In this document: one piece after another, positions 56,201 to 63,844 of the stretch
How positions within the stretch are numbered: position 1 is the stretch's first letter
Layout: every line of letters starts with the position of its first letter
The notes under the pieces: model-generated
Database searches by the model: none
Told to the model about the DNA's origin: nothing
Seen by the model: the letters and a program-made list of their open reading frames with translations, nothing else
Source of the DNA: Colwellia piezophila ATCC BAA-637
GTDB taxonomy: Bacteria > Pseudomonadota > Gammaproteobacteria > Enterobacterales > Alteromonadaceae
NCBI RefSeq assembly: GCF_000378625.1
Contig: NZ_KB905163.1
Span: 299,175-363,174 of the forward strand
Direction: 5' to 3'
Length of the DNA stretch: 64,000 nt
Made by a program: the position numbers and the translations under genes

Positions 56201-56358
56201 AAAAACTCACTTAAATATTTAGACTCGGAAAGATGTGGTAAATTTCACGATAAACTAGCTCAATTTGCAAGCCACTTCAGAAAATACCACGCAATTTACT
56301 ATTTGTTTAGTATCGCTTAAATAGCCACAAAAATAATAGTGTAATAACTACAACTTTA

Positions 56359-56372
56359 TTGATTTTGATCAA
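56359..56372. promoter_or_regulatory. FNR-type binding site between moeA and moaA
   Basis: TTGATTTTGATCAA matches the FNR consensus TTGAT-N4-ATCAA exactly. It lies 159 bases from the moeA start and about 290 bases from moaA, upstream of the riboswitch. It could activate moaA, moeA or both under low oxygen. The binding protein itself is not in the window. Confidence 0.65.
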
Positions 56373-56569
56373 TAAGCAGGTCGGCTAAAAAAATTATCAT
56401 CTTACCATCAGAACAATATTTGCCTATCGCCCTGAACTTGCATCGTGCAGTAGAGCGGGTATATACTAATTATTGAATAGTATTTTATTTATAACACCGA
56501 GCTATCACAGCTAACATTACTTTAATTTTTGGCTAAATCAAGCCTACTTATAAAAGTTATTATGTTGTG

Positions 56570-56660
56570 ATATGCCGTAACTAAGCCAATGTATTTATTG
56601 CATTTTTAGTTGCCAGGGTTAACAAGGAAACGCGTTAGCCTCCCTACATTTGGAAAGGTG
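56570..56660 (+). ncRNA. Moco riboswitch candidate in the moaA leader
   Basis: The 3' part matches the E. coli moaA leader as I remember it: CCAGGG (56613), a GAAA-loop hairpin (GGTTAAC/GTTAGCC around AAGGAAACGC), CCTCCC (56639), a short spacer with AT, then TGGAAAGGTG (56651) and the ATG. An upstream stem (AACTAA/TTAGTT, about 56578-56611) encloses AATG/CATT. In this RNA class cofactor binding changes access to the ribosome-binding site, here AAAGGTG. The 5' boundary is approximate. Confidence 0.75.
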
Positions 56661-56662
56661 AC

Positions 56663-57634
56663 ATGTTAACAGACAACTTTGGCCGTAGGTTCTCTTACCT
56701 ACGCTTATCAATTACTGACGTTTGCAATTTTAGCTGCACTTACTGCTTACCTGACGGTTATCAGTGCGATCAGCCGCGTGATTTCTTATCACTAGGTGAA
56801 ATCAAACGTCTTACTAAAGCATTCGCTGAGCTCGGCACAGAAAAGATCCGCATTACCGGCGGTGAACCTGCGCTGCGTAAAGACTTGCCCGAAATCATTC
56901 GAATTTGTAAAGAAACTCCAGGTATCAAGAAGGTTGCGATAACCAGTAATGGTTTTAAACTACCTGAACACTTACCTCAATGGTTAGATGCCGGCATTGA
57001 TGCCATCAATATCAGTATAGATAGCTTAGATCCTCGTCAATTTCATGCCATAACAGGCCACGATAAACTCAAGACCATTCTCAAGGGTATTGATCTGGGC
57101 TTAGCTGATGGCAGAGCATCAATTAAGGTTAATACGGTATTAATGCGCGAGTATAGCGGCAAAGATATTCAGAGCTACCTTGACTGGATAAAAGATACCC
57201 CTATTACCTTACGTTTTATTGAGTTAATGCAAACCGGTGACAATAAAGAATTCTTTGATGCCCAACATGTACAAGGTTCACGTATCAAGCAGAATTTAAT
57301 TCTAGATGGTTGGCTGCCGGTTATTCAAAATAAATCAGCAGGTCCGGCACAAGAATTTTATCATCCGGATTACCAAGGTAAAGTCGGTTTGATCATGCCC
57401 TACTCCAAAGATTTCTGTAATAGCTGTAATCGTTTACGAATTAGCTCAAGCGGTAAATTACATTTGTGTCTATTTGGTGATGAAGGCTTGTCATTACGGG
57501 AACAATTACAAAGTGATGATATCGCCCCATTACAAGCAAAAATAGTTTCACTGCTTGGTGATAAAAAAGCCACCCATTTTTTACATGAAAAGCTAACGGG
57601 TGCAACTAAGCACCTCGCCATGCTTGGGGGTTAG
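56663..57634 (+). CDS. moaA: GTP 3',8-cyclase MoaA
   Basis: MoaA is a radical-SAM enzyme that converts GTP to 3',8-cyclo-GTP, the first Moco step. The 323-residue protein has the N-terminal cluster motif CNFSCTYC, the SAM-binding GGEPAL segment, and the C-terminal cluster cysteines in FCNSCNRLRISSSGKLHLC, ending with the Gly-Gly tail required by the family. It lies directly behind the riboswitch and heads the mo operon; its stop meets the mobA start region. Confidence 0.97.
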   Translation: MLTDNFGRRFSYLRLSITDVCNFSCTYCLPDGYQCDQPRDFLSLGEIKRLTKAFAELGTEKIRITGGEPALRKDLPEIIRICKETPGIKKVAITSNGFKLPEHLPQWLDAGIDAINISIDSLDPRQFHAITGHDKLKTILKGIDLGLADGRASIKVNTVLMREYSGKDIQSYLDWIKDTPITLRFIELMQTGDNKEFFDAQHVQGSRIKQNLILDGWLPVIQNKSAGPAQEFYHPDYQGKVGLIMPYSKDFCNSCNRLRISSSGKLHLCLFGDEGLSLREQLQSDDIAPLQAKIVSLLGDKKATHFLHEKLTGATKHLAMLGG

Positions 57635-57636
57635 TG

Positions 57637-58302
57637 ATGAGCTTTCAAGCTATCGACTGTTTGGGTGTAGTACTCGCCGGCGGTTTATCTTCTCGCATGG
57701 GGCAAGATAAAGCACAGCTGACACGTCAATCAGGTCTAAATCATTCTTCACGCAGGTCATTAGAAGGTTCGGCAACAACTATGTTGGATTTTTCTAAACA
57801 ATTGTTAATTGATGCCGGCATAAAAGATATTGTTGTCAGTGGTGATAACCATCAAATTCCTGATCGCGTACCACAGGCTGGCCCTGTTGGCGGTATTTAT
57901 AGTGTCTTAGCTCATTTCCTTACAAAGAGTCCTGAGCACTTGCAACCCAAGGCATTATTAATATTGCCGGTGGATTTACCTTTTATGACAGCAGCCGATT
58001 TAGCTCAACTGCGTCTAAAAGGTGAACTTAGTAACAAGGCCACTTTTTTTACTGATAGCCAAAAACAAGCGCATCATATCCCGTTATATTTACCCAACAA
58101 TGCTTTTTTGAATATGTTCTTAATGCAAGCATTCCATCGGGAAACTTTACTTACCAACAGCAAAGCTAATAGCAAAAACGGCCCTTCCGTTAGAGCCATG
58201 CTTGAGCATGTACCTCATCAAACCATTACCAGTAAAAGTAATCAGCTACTATTTAATACCAATACGCCTACACAATGGCAAGAAGCTCAAAAACAGTTTT
58301 GA
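57637..58302 (+). CDS. mobA: Molybdenum cofactor guanylyltransferase MobA
   Basis: MobA adds GMP to Moco to form the guanine dinucleotide cofactor. The 221-residue protein has the nucleotide-binding start VVLAGGLSSRMGQDKAQL and the GPVGGIYSVLAHF and VDLPFMTAADLAQL motifs. It is about 25 residues longer than E. coli MobA, with a Ser/Asn-rich insertion near residue 30 and another near 175. The ATG at 57637 was chosen over a GTG three bases upstream. The end is repeated in diverged form at 58319-58367. Confidence 0.93.
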   Translation: MSFQAIDCLGVVLAGGLSSRMGQDKAQLTRQSGLNHSSRRSLEGSATTMLDFSKQLLIDAGIKDIVVSGDNHQIPDRVPQAGPVGGIYSVLAHFLTKSPEHLQPKALLILPVDLPFMTAADLAQLRLKGELSNKATFFTDSQKQAHHIPLYLPNNAFLNMFLMQAFHRETLLTNSKANSKNGPSVRAMLEHVPHQTITSKSNQLLFNTNTPTQWQEAQKQF

Positions 58303-58318
58303 GTTAGGGTATTGCGAA

Positions 58319-58367
58319 AACCAATACCCAATAATAACAATGGCAACAAGCTCAAAAACTGTTTTAG
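58319..58367 (+). pseudogene. Diverged remnant of a second mobA 3' end
   Basis: A 31-base stretch (58337-58367) repeats the last 31 bases of mobA (58272-58302), and a weaker match extends upstream to CCAATACC. In frame it reads QWQQAQKLF and TAG; the gene reads QWQEAQKQF and TGA. A stop codon is kept at the matching place in both copies. The copy starts about 16 bases after the mobA stop. Confidence 0.75.
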
Positions 58368-58434
58368 CCCGAACGCTATAAGCAAAGCAGTAAAAAAATA
58401 ATTTTAATCTACCGATTTAGTCAAGGATAAACCT

Positions 58435-58977
58435 ATGTCAGCACATGGCGGCAATACTTTCATTCCCTTAAACATCGCCGTTTTAACGGTATCAGATACA
58501 CGTACAGAAGATAATGATACTTCAGGCCAAGCGCTAGTTGAGCGTTTAACCGAGGCGGGCCACAAGCTAGCTGATAAAGCGATTATCATTGATGATATTT
58601 ATCAACTGCGGGCGCAAGTTTCCAAATGGATTGCCGATGATAGCATTCACGCCATTATATCCACTGGCGGTACCGGCTTTACCGAGCGTGATAATACTCC
58701 TGAAGCACTAACGCCATTATTTGATAAGGCCGTAGAAGGCTTTGGTGAAATTTTTCGCCATGTATCGTTAATGGAAATTGGTACCTCAACCATTCAATCT
58801 CGTGCTTTTGGCGGCATAGCCAACAAAACGGTAATTTTGTGTGTTCCTGGCTCAACCAACGCCTGTAAAACCGCTTGGGATAAAGTCATTAAAGAGCAAT
58901 TAGATGCCAGTCATCGCCCTTGTAATTTTGTCCCGCATTTAAATATTACAGCAGAAGCATGTGAGACACGTGATTAA
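58435..58977 (+). CDS. moaB: Molybdopterin adenylyltransferase-family protein MoaB
   Basis: The 180-residue protein matches MoaB along its length ([82 protein letters not shown]). MoaB/Mog proteins adenylylate molybdopterin before molybdenum insertion by MoeA. MoaB of E. coli is inactive in this, but other MoaB proteins are active, and no mog gene is seen here, so this one may do the job. The stop overlaps the moaC start as TAATG. Confidence 0.93.
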   Translation: MSAHGGNTFIPLNIAVLTVSDTRTEDNDTSGQALVERLTEAGHKLADKAIIIDDIYQLRAQVSKWIADDSIHAIISTGGTGFTERDNTPEALTPLFDKAVEGFGEIFRHVSLMEIGTSTIQSRAFGGIANKTVILCVPGSTNACKTAWDKVIKEQLDASHRPCNFVPHLNITAEACETRD

Positions 58978-59495
58978 TGAATAACTCTACATCAAAAAAT
59001 AGCACGCCTGAGTCAACGCCAGAGCTTAGCCACCTGAACCAACAAGGTGAGGCGAATATGGTCGATGTCACTGAAAAAGCGATGACATCACGTACCGCAA
59101 CGGCGCAAGGTTTTATCAAAATGAACCGCGCGACTTTTGAGTTAATCACTACCGGTAAACATAAAAAGGGTGACGTGTTTGCTGTCGCTCGTATTGCCGG
59201 CATTCAAGCAGCGAAAAAGTGCAGCGACTTAATTCCTTTATGTCACCCGTTAATGTTGACTAAGGTACAAGTAGATTTCACTCTGGATCATGAAAACAGT
59301 CAAGTACAAGTGAGTAGTTTATGTCGGTTAACCGGACAAACAGGTGTTGAAATGGAAGCGTTAACCGCGGTATCTATTGCCTGTTTAACCTTATTTGATA
59401 TGTGTAAAGCCGCTGATCCTGCCATGCAGATTAATGGTATAGAAGTATTAACCAAAGAAGGTGGTAAATCGGGTCATTGGCAAACGCCAAAGTAA
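58977..59495 (+). CDS. moaC: Cyclic pyranopterin monophosphate synthase MoaC
   Basis: MoaC rearranges 3',8-cyclo-GTP to cyclic pyranopterin monophosphate. The 172-residue protein has the family motifs [44 protein letters not shown] and [24 protein letters not shown]. It carries a 15-residue Ser/Thr-rich N-terminal extension compared with E. coli MoaC. The 3' end is repeated in diverged form 47 bases downstream. Confidence 0.96.
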   Translation: MNNSTSKNSTPESTPELSHLNQQGEANMVDVTEKAMTSRTATAQGFIKMNRATFELITTGKHKKGDVFAVARIAGIQAAKKCSDLIPLCHPLMLTKVQVDFTLDHENSQVQVSSLCRLTGQTGVEMEALTAVSIACLTLFDMCKAADPAMQINGIEVLTKEGGKSGHWQTPK

Positions 59496-59542
59496 GTACT
59501 CGTGTTTCCATTGGAAATTAATGCACTGTACCCTAGTAAATA

Positions 59543-59593
59543 TTAACAAAAGAAGGTGGCAAGTCTGGACATTGGCAAACACTATCTACTTAG
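59543..59593 (+). pseudogene. Diverged remnant of a second moaC 3' end
   Basis: Seventeen codons repeat the end of moaC. The copy reads [19 protein letters not shown]; moaC reads [18 protein letters not shown]. In the 13 shared codons six differ silently (for example ACC/ACA, TCG/TCT, GGT/GGA) and none changes an amino acid, which is the mark of evolution under protein selection, not of drift after duplication. The 137-base moaC-moaD gap is otherwise featureless apart from the moaD ribosome-binding region. Confidence 0.85.
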
Positions 59594-59633
59594 CTATTAA
59601 ACTAATACTTTTAAACTATTTTAGAGAAAAGTT

Positions 59634-59882
59634 ATGATTAAAATTGTTTTTTTTGCAGCGTTAAGAGAGCAGCTAGATTGCGCTGAACTGTCTTTAAATG
59701 CTGAAGATATGGAAACTGTCGGTGACGTTAAACAGCGCTTAAGTGATAAAAATTCCCAGTGGCAACAAATGTTTAGCAAAAGCTCACTTTTATCGGCGGT
59801 GAATCATGACATGGTTGATGACAGTCATTTAGTAAAATCTGGTGATGAAGTTGCCTTTTTTCCTCCTGTGACCGGCGGATAA
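59634..59882 (+). CDS. moaD: Molybdopterin synthase sulfur carrier subunit MoaD
   Basis: MoaD is a small ubiquitin-like protein whose C-terminal Gly-Gly is adenylylated by MoeB and then thiocarboxylated to supply sulfur. The 82-residue protein has the fold pattern IKIVFFAALREQLDC and ends VAFFPPVTGG, the required tail. It is 3 bases from moaE, its partner subunit. Confidence 0.95.
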   Translation: MIKIVFFAALREQLDCAELSLNAEDMETVGDVKQRLSDKNSQWQQMFSKSSLLSAVNHDMVDDSHLVKSGDEVAFFPPVTGG

Positions 59883-59885
59883 TTT

Positions 59886-60374
59886 ATGTCAAACGCTAAT
59901 AAATATGCTTGCCAAGAAATATCCATCCAGGCTGAGGATTTTAGCTTAGCTGATGAAGTTGCTTTACTTGAGAAAGACAACCTAACCGATGGTGCTGTAG
60001 TTACTTTCACCGGCAGAGTTAGAAATAACAATAATGGTCATAGCGTGACGAGCTTAACGCTAGAGCATTACCCAGGTATGACAGAAAAATCTTTAGCAAA
60101 AATTATCAAGCAAGCTAAAGAGCAATGGCAGATAGGTAGAGTAAAAGTGATTCATCGCATTGGTGAGCTCTTCATTGGCGAGCAAATTGTCTTTGTTGGC
60201 GTAACCAGCAAACATAGACAGGATGCCTATGCTGCTAATGAATTCATCATGGATTATTTAAAAGTTAAAGCGCCTTTTTGGAAAAAAGAACGTATTACTG
60301 ACTCAGGTGAAACCTCAGAAAACTGGCTGGACGCCAAAGATAGCGATACTGACAAAGCCGATCTTTGGAGCTAG
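59886..60374 (+). CDS. moaE: Molybdopterin synthase catalytic subunit MoaE
   Basis: MoaE converts cyclic pyranopterin monophosphate to molybdopterin using MoaD thiocarboxylate. The 162-residue protein has the motifs GAVVTFTGRVRNNNNGHSV, LEHYPGMTEKSL, VIHRIGEL, and KVKAPFWKKE with the catalytic Lys. The stop is directly followed by the modA start (1-base gap). Confidence 0.96.
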   Translation: MSNANKYACQEISIQAEDFSLADEVALLEKDNLTDGAVVTFTGRVRNNNNGHSVTSLTLEHYPGMTEKSLAKIIKQAKEQWQIGRVKVIHRIGELFIGEQIVFVGVTSKHRQDAYAANEFIMDYLKVKAPFWKKERITDSGETSENWLDAKDSDTDKADLWS

Positions 60375-60375
60375 C

Positions 60376-61209
60376 ATGTTACGTTTTCTTTTAGTCGCCG
60401 CCTTCGCCATTAGCTTTCTGTGTGTAACCAGTAGCCAAGCACAGCAAAATAATGCTGATGACAGCGATACTGATGATAACAACACCCCCCTACGCATTGC
60501 CGTTGCCGCTAATTTCACCCCGGTATTAAAAATATTGCTTAAAGACTTCAGCAAACAAACCGGCATAAAAAGCCAAATCATTAGCGGCGCAAGTGGCGCA
60601 ATGTTTCTGCAAATTAAGCACGGCGCACCTTATGATATTTTTCTCAGTGCCGACAGTCGCCGACCAAAAGAACTTGAGCAAGACGGTTTTTCCCTAAGAA
60701 ATAGTCGTAAAACTTATGCTATTGGTCAACTAGCACTATATTGCTCTGATGCAAATTCACTTGCACCATTAACACTTGAGCAGTTACCTACAATCCTATT
60801 AAAAAACCCACGGCAACGTTTTGCCATCGCTAACCCCGATATTGCTCCTTATGGTAAAGCTGCCAAAGAAGCACTAAGCCATATGGGTTTGTGGCAGGCT
60901 TATCAGCCCCGATTAATAACAGGCATTAATATCGGGCAAACTTTCGCCCAGATACGCAGTAAAGCAGTGTCTATGGGGATCGTGGCTAATAGCCAGTTAG
61001 TGCTAAACAATTTATCAGGAGTAATTATACCAACCAGCTATCATCAAGCGATTGAGCAACAATTCATCATAGTTAGCGCCAGTAAAAAGCAGATAGCGGC
61101 GAAAAAACTAAGTGAATTTTTACTCTCACCCAAGAGCCAAAAAACAATCGTTAGTTATGGCTACGCACCAATAACGCTAACTAATAACAGCGAGCTAATC
61201 ACTAAATGA
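60376..61209 (+). CDS. modA: Molybdate ABC transporter substrate-binding protein ModA
   Basis: ModA captures molybdate in the periplasm. From the ATG at 60376 the protein is 277 residues with a signal peptide (LRFLLVAAFAISFLC, ending SQAQ), an Asp-rich linker, and the ModA start IAVAANFTPVLKILLKDF, with binding-site signatures SGASGAMFLQIKHGAPYDIF and the NPDIAPYGKAAKEAL region. The open frame to 60307 overlaps moaE and lacks a better signal. modA and modB overlap by four bases. Confidence 0.95.
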   Translation: MLRFLLVAAFAISFLCVTSSQAQQNNADDSDTDDNNTPLRIAVAANFTPVLKILLKDFSKQTGIKSQIISGASGAMFLQIKHGAPYDIFLSADSRRPKELEQDGFSLRNSRKTYAIGQLALYCSDANSLAPLTLEQLPTILLKNPRQRFAIANPDIAPYGKAAKEALSHMGLWQAYQPRLITGINIGQTFAQIRSKAVSMGIVANSQLVLNNLSGVIIPTSYHQAIEQQFIIVSASKKQIAAKKLSEFLLSPKSQKTIVSYGYAPITLTNNSELITK

Positions 61210-61928
61210 TGAATTCTGACTGGCAAGCACTGATAACCACCTTAGAAATGGCAGCACTGACCACGATAATATTACTGATTATCGGTACACCGCTCGCTTG
61301 GTATCTTGCCAAAATGACCAGTCGCTTTAAAGTGGTGATTGAAGCGGTAGTAGCTTTGCCTCTGGTACTACCGCCAACAGTATTAGGCTTTTATTTACTG
61401 ATCGCTTTTTCACCCGAGCATTTGCCTGGGCAACTTTGGCAACAAGCAACGGGGCAACAACTGGCATTTAGTTTTTCAGCCATCGTTATTGGCTCGGTTT
61501 TATACTCACTGCCGTTTGTCGTGCAACCTCTGCAAAAAGCCTTTGAACAATTAGGTGACTCACTACTAGAGGCTGCTGCCTTGCTCGGTGCTGGCCCTAT
61601 TGACCGATTTTTTACTATTGTCCTGCCGTTAACAAAAGCCAGTTTTATCACAGCCGCCAGTTTAGGCTTTGCCCATACGGTCGGTGAATTTGGTGTCATT
61701 TTGATGATTGGTGGTAATATTCCCGGGGAAACTCGCGTACTCTCTATCGCACTATTTGATCATGTCGAAGCTTTTGATTATGCCAGAGCGCATTTACTTT
61801 CTATCAGCTTATTAATGAGTTCTATGGTGTTATTAGCCGCCATCTACTGGTTAAATTTACCGAAAAGAAAAAACCGCAATGCCTTAGTTAATAACGCTAA
61901 TGTTACCGAGGGTAAAACCAATGCCTAA
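61206..61928 (+). CDS. modB: Molybdate ABC transporter permease ModB
   Basis: The 240-residue protein has about five membrane helices and the permease EAA loop (LLEAAALLGAGPIDRFFTIVL), together with the ModB end region HTVGEFGVILMIGGNIPGET. It forms the channel of the ModABC importer. It overlaps modA by four bases and modC by eight, so the three are translationally linked. Start codons at 61206 or 61209 are both possible. Confidence 0.95.
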   Translation: MMNSDWQALITTLEMAALTTIILLIIGTPLAWYLAKMTSRFKVVIEAVVALPLVLPPTVLGFYLLIAFSPEHLPGQLWQQATGQQLAFSFSAIVIGSVLYSLPFVVQPLQKAFEQLGDSLLEAAALLGAGPIDRFFTIVLPLTKASFITAASLGFAHTVGEFGVILMIGGNIPGETRVLSIALFDHVEAFDYARAHLLSISLLMSSMVLLAAIYWLNLPKRKNRNALVNNANVTEGKTNA

Positions 61929-63030
61929 TTCGCCTACGGATGTATTTAGCCAACTCATTATAAAAATAGCAGTTAACTATCCGCAATTCGATTTAGCCAT
62001 CGACCACGCAATTCCTTTACAGGGTATTACCGGTGTTTTTGGCCATTCCGCTTCGGGTAAATCAACCTTGCTGCGCGCTATTGCTGGCCTTGAAAAAAAC
62101 CTCTCTGGCGAAATAAGCTTAGCCAATAAAAGCTTAACCAATACCAAGCAGGGTGTTTACCTCAAACCTGAGCAACGCCAAGTTGGCTTGGTCTTTCAAA
62201 ATAGTCGCTTGTTTGACCATTTAACCGTACTGGGTAATTTAGAGTATGCGGTAAAGCGCTGTAAGCAGAGTAAGTTATCGCTAAATAACGTTATTGAACT
62301 GACCGAATTAACGACATTACTTGCGCATAAACCCGATGAGCTATCGGGTGGTCAACAACAACGCGTTGCTTTAGCGAGAGCTATTTTAGCCGAGCCCAAA
62401 TTATTGTTACTCGATGAGCCTTTAAGTGCCCTTGATCAACACAGTAAAACGCAGTTACTTAACATGATGCTTAACATTCAAAAGCAGCTCAATTTACCTA
62501 TGTTATATGTCAGCCATTCTTTAGATGAATTGCAGCAAGTTTGCGATAACTTATTGGTGATGGCTAAAGGTAAAGTCGTTAACTTTGGCAATATCCATCA
62601 AGTGATTCACCAACTGAATAATGACGACGACGATGCTATTATCCATCAACAAACCAGTTTATCACTACCGATAAAAGAGTTTGATAATGGCCATGGTTTA
62701 ACGGCATTAGCCTTAAATGCACAGCAAGATATTTTTCTTAGTTGTGAGCCATCGTTTGCTCAGCAAAGTCAGTTACGGTGTTTTATTTTAGCCAGTGATA
62801 TTAGTATTACCTTAACTGAGCCAATGAATAGCAGCATAGTTAATCATCTATTTGGTACGATCAAAGAAATAACTCAGCAAAAAAATAAAGTACTGCTCAT
62901 TGTCCATTGTGGCTCTCAAGATTTTTTTGTCTCCATTAGTGCTTTCTCGCAACAAAAATTATCACTCACCCTAAATCAACAGGTATATTTACAGTTTAAA
63001 GCCAGTGCCGTGCGTACTTTTATCCATTAA
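61921..63030 (+). CDS. modC: Molybdate ABC transporter ATP-binding protein ModC
   Basis: ModC powers molybdate uptake. The 369-residue protein has Walker A (FGHSASGKST), the signature LSGGQQQRVALARAI, Walker B (LLLLDEPLSALD), and a C-terminal TOBE/Mop-type domain (about 290-365) that in ModC binds molybdate for feedback control. The ATG at 61921 overlaps modB by eight bases and gives a family-like N-terminus. Confidence 0.95.
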   Translation: MPNSPTDVFSQLIIKIAVNYPQFDLAIDHAIPLQGITGVFGHSASGKSTLLRAIAGLEKNLSGEISLANKSLTNTKQGVYLKPEQRQVGLVFQNSRLFDHLTVLGNLEYAVKRCKQSKLSLNNVIELTELTTLLAHKPDELSGGQQQRVALARAILAEPKLLLLDEPLSALDQHSKTQLLNMMLNIQKQLNLPMLYVSHSLDELQQVCDNLLVMAKGKVVNFGNIHQVIHQLNNDDDDAIIHQQTSLSLPIKEFDNGHGLTALALNAQQDIFLSCEPSFAQQSQLRCFILASDISITLTEPMNSSIVNHLFGTIKEITQQKNKVLLIVHCGSQDFFVSISAFSQQKLSLTLNQQVYLQFKASAVRTFIH

Positions 63031-63054
63031 CTCAGCGAAAAATTAGGAATACAC

Positions 63055-63807
63055 GTGTTAAGTAACCAAGAGCAACTTAAATACTCCCGCCAGATAATTT
63101 TAGATAAAATTGGTGAGTCAGGGCAAATGGCACTGCGCAACGCTAAAGTACTTATTTTAGGGGTTGGCGGTCTAGGTAATCCGGCCAGTTTATATTTAGC
63201 CGCGGCCGGTGTTGGTACGCTTTATCTTGCCGATGGTGACTCTATCGAACTAAGTAATTTACCTCGACAAATTCTTTTTAGTGAAAGTAATATTGATGAC
63301 AATAAAGCCGATGTCGCGGCGGAAAAATTACAACAGCAATTTCCTGATGTCACTATTGAAGCGATAGACGAGATGCTGGATGAAGAATTGTGTGACTATT
63401 ATTTACCACAAGTTGACCTAGTACTCGATTGCTCTGACAACATTCAAACACGCTATTTAATCAACCAAGCTTGTGTGTTACATAAAGTGCCACTTATTGT
63501 TGGTGCTGCGACAGGTTTTGATGGACAACAATTGACTATAGATCCGCGTGATGACAGTAGTGCGTGTTACCATTGTCTATTTCCTGCCAGTGAGAAAGCG
63601 CCTGCTAATAGTTGTCAAACGGTGGGCATTATTGGCCCGGTATTAGCCATGATTGCCGGCATGCAAAGCTTACAAGCAATCAAATTATTAACCGGTAATA
63701 AAGTACAAATAAATCAACTCAATTTACTTGATGGTTTAGCCAATCAATGGCAACAGTTTAATATGAAGAAACAAGCCAACTGTACTGTCTGTGGTTCAAA
63801 TAATTAA
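63055..63807 (+). CDS. moeB: Molybdopterin-synthase adenylyltransferase MoeB
   Basis: MoeB adenylylates the MoaD C-terminus. The 250-residue protein has the E1-like nucleotide motif VLILGVGGLGNPASLYLAAA, the catalytic region NLPRQILF, and two zinc CxxC pairs (CYHCLFP and CTVCGS). It starts at GTG. A ThiF role in thiamine synthesis is possible from sequence alone, but the mo operon context favours MoeB. Its last 147 bases are repeated with changes at 63845-64000. Confidence 0.93.
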   Translation: MLSNQEQLKYSRQIILDKIGESGQMALRNAKVLILGVGGLGNPASLYLAAAGVGTLYLADGDSIELSNLPRQILFSESNIDDNKADVAAEKLQQQFPDVTIEAIDEMLDEELCDYYLPQVDLVLDCSDNIQTRYLINQACVLHKVPLIVGAATGFDGQQLTIDPRDDSSACYHCLFPASEKAPANSCQTVGIIGPVLAMIAGMQSLQAIKLLTGNKVQINQLNLLDGLANQWQQFNMKKQANCTVCGSNN

Positions 63808-63844
63808 GCTGCCAGCTAGTAATAAAGAAGCGGTGATAGTGGAC

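Noticed and set aside
56462..56560. A second MITE-like element before moaA
   Set aside because: GGTATATAC and AT-rich sequence recall repeat ends, but no matching inverted end or core could be found.
63055..63807. Calling this gene thiF
   Set aside because: MoeB and ThiF are alike, but every neighbour is a molybdenum gene and no thiamine gene is present.
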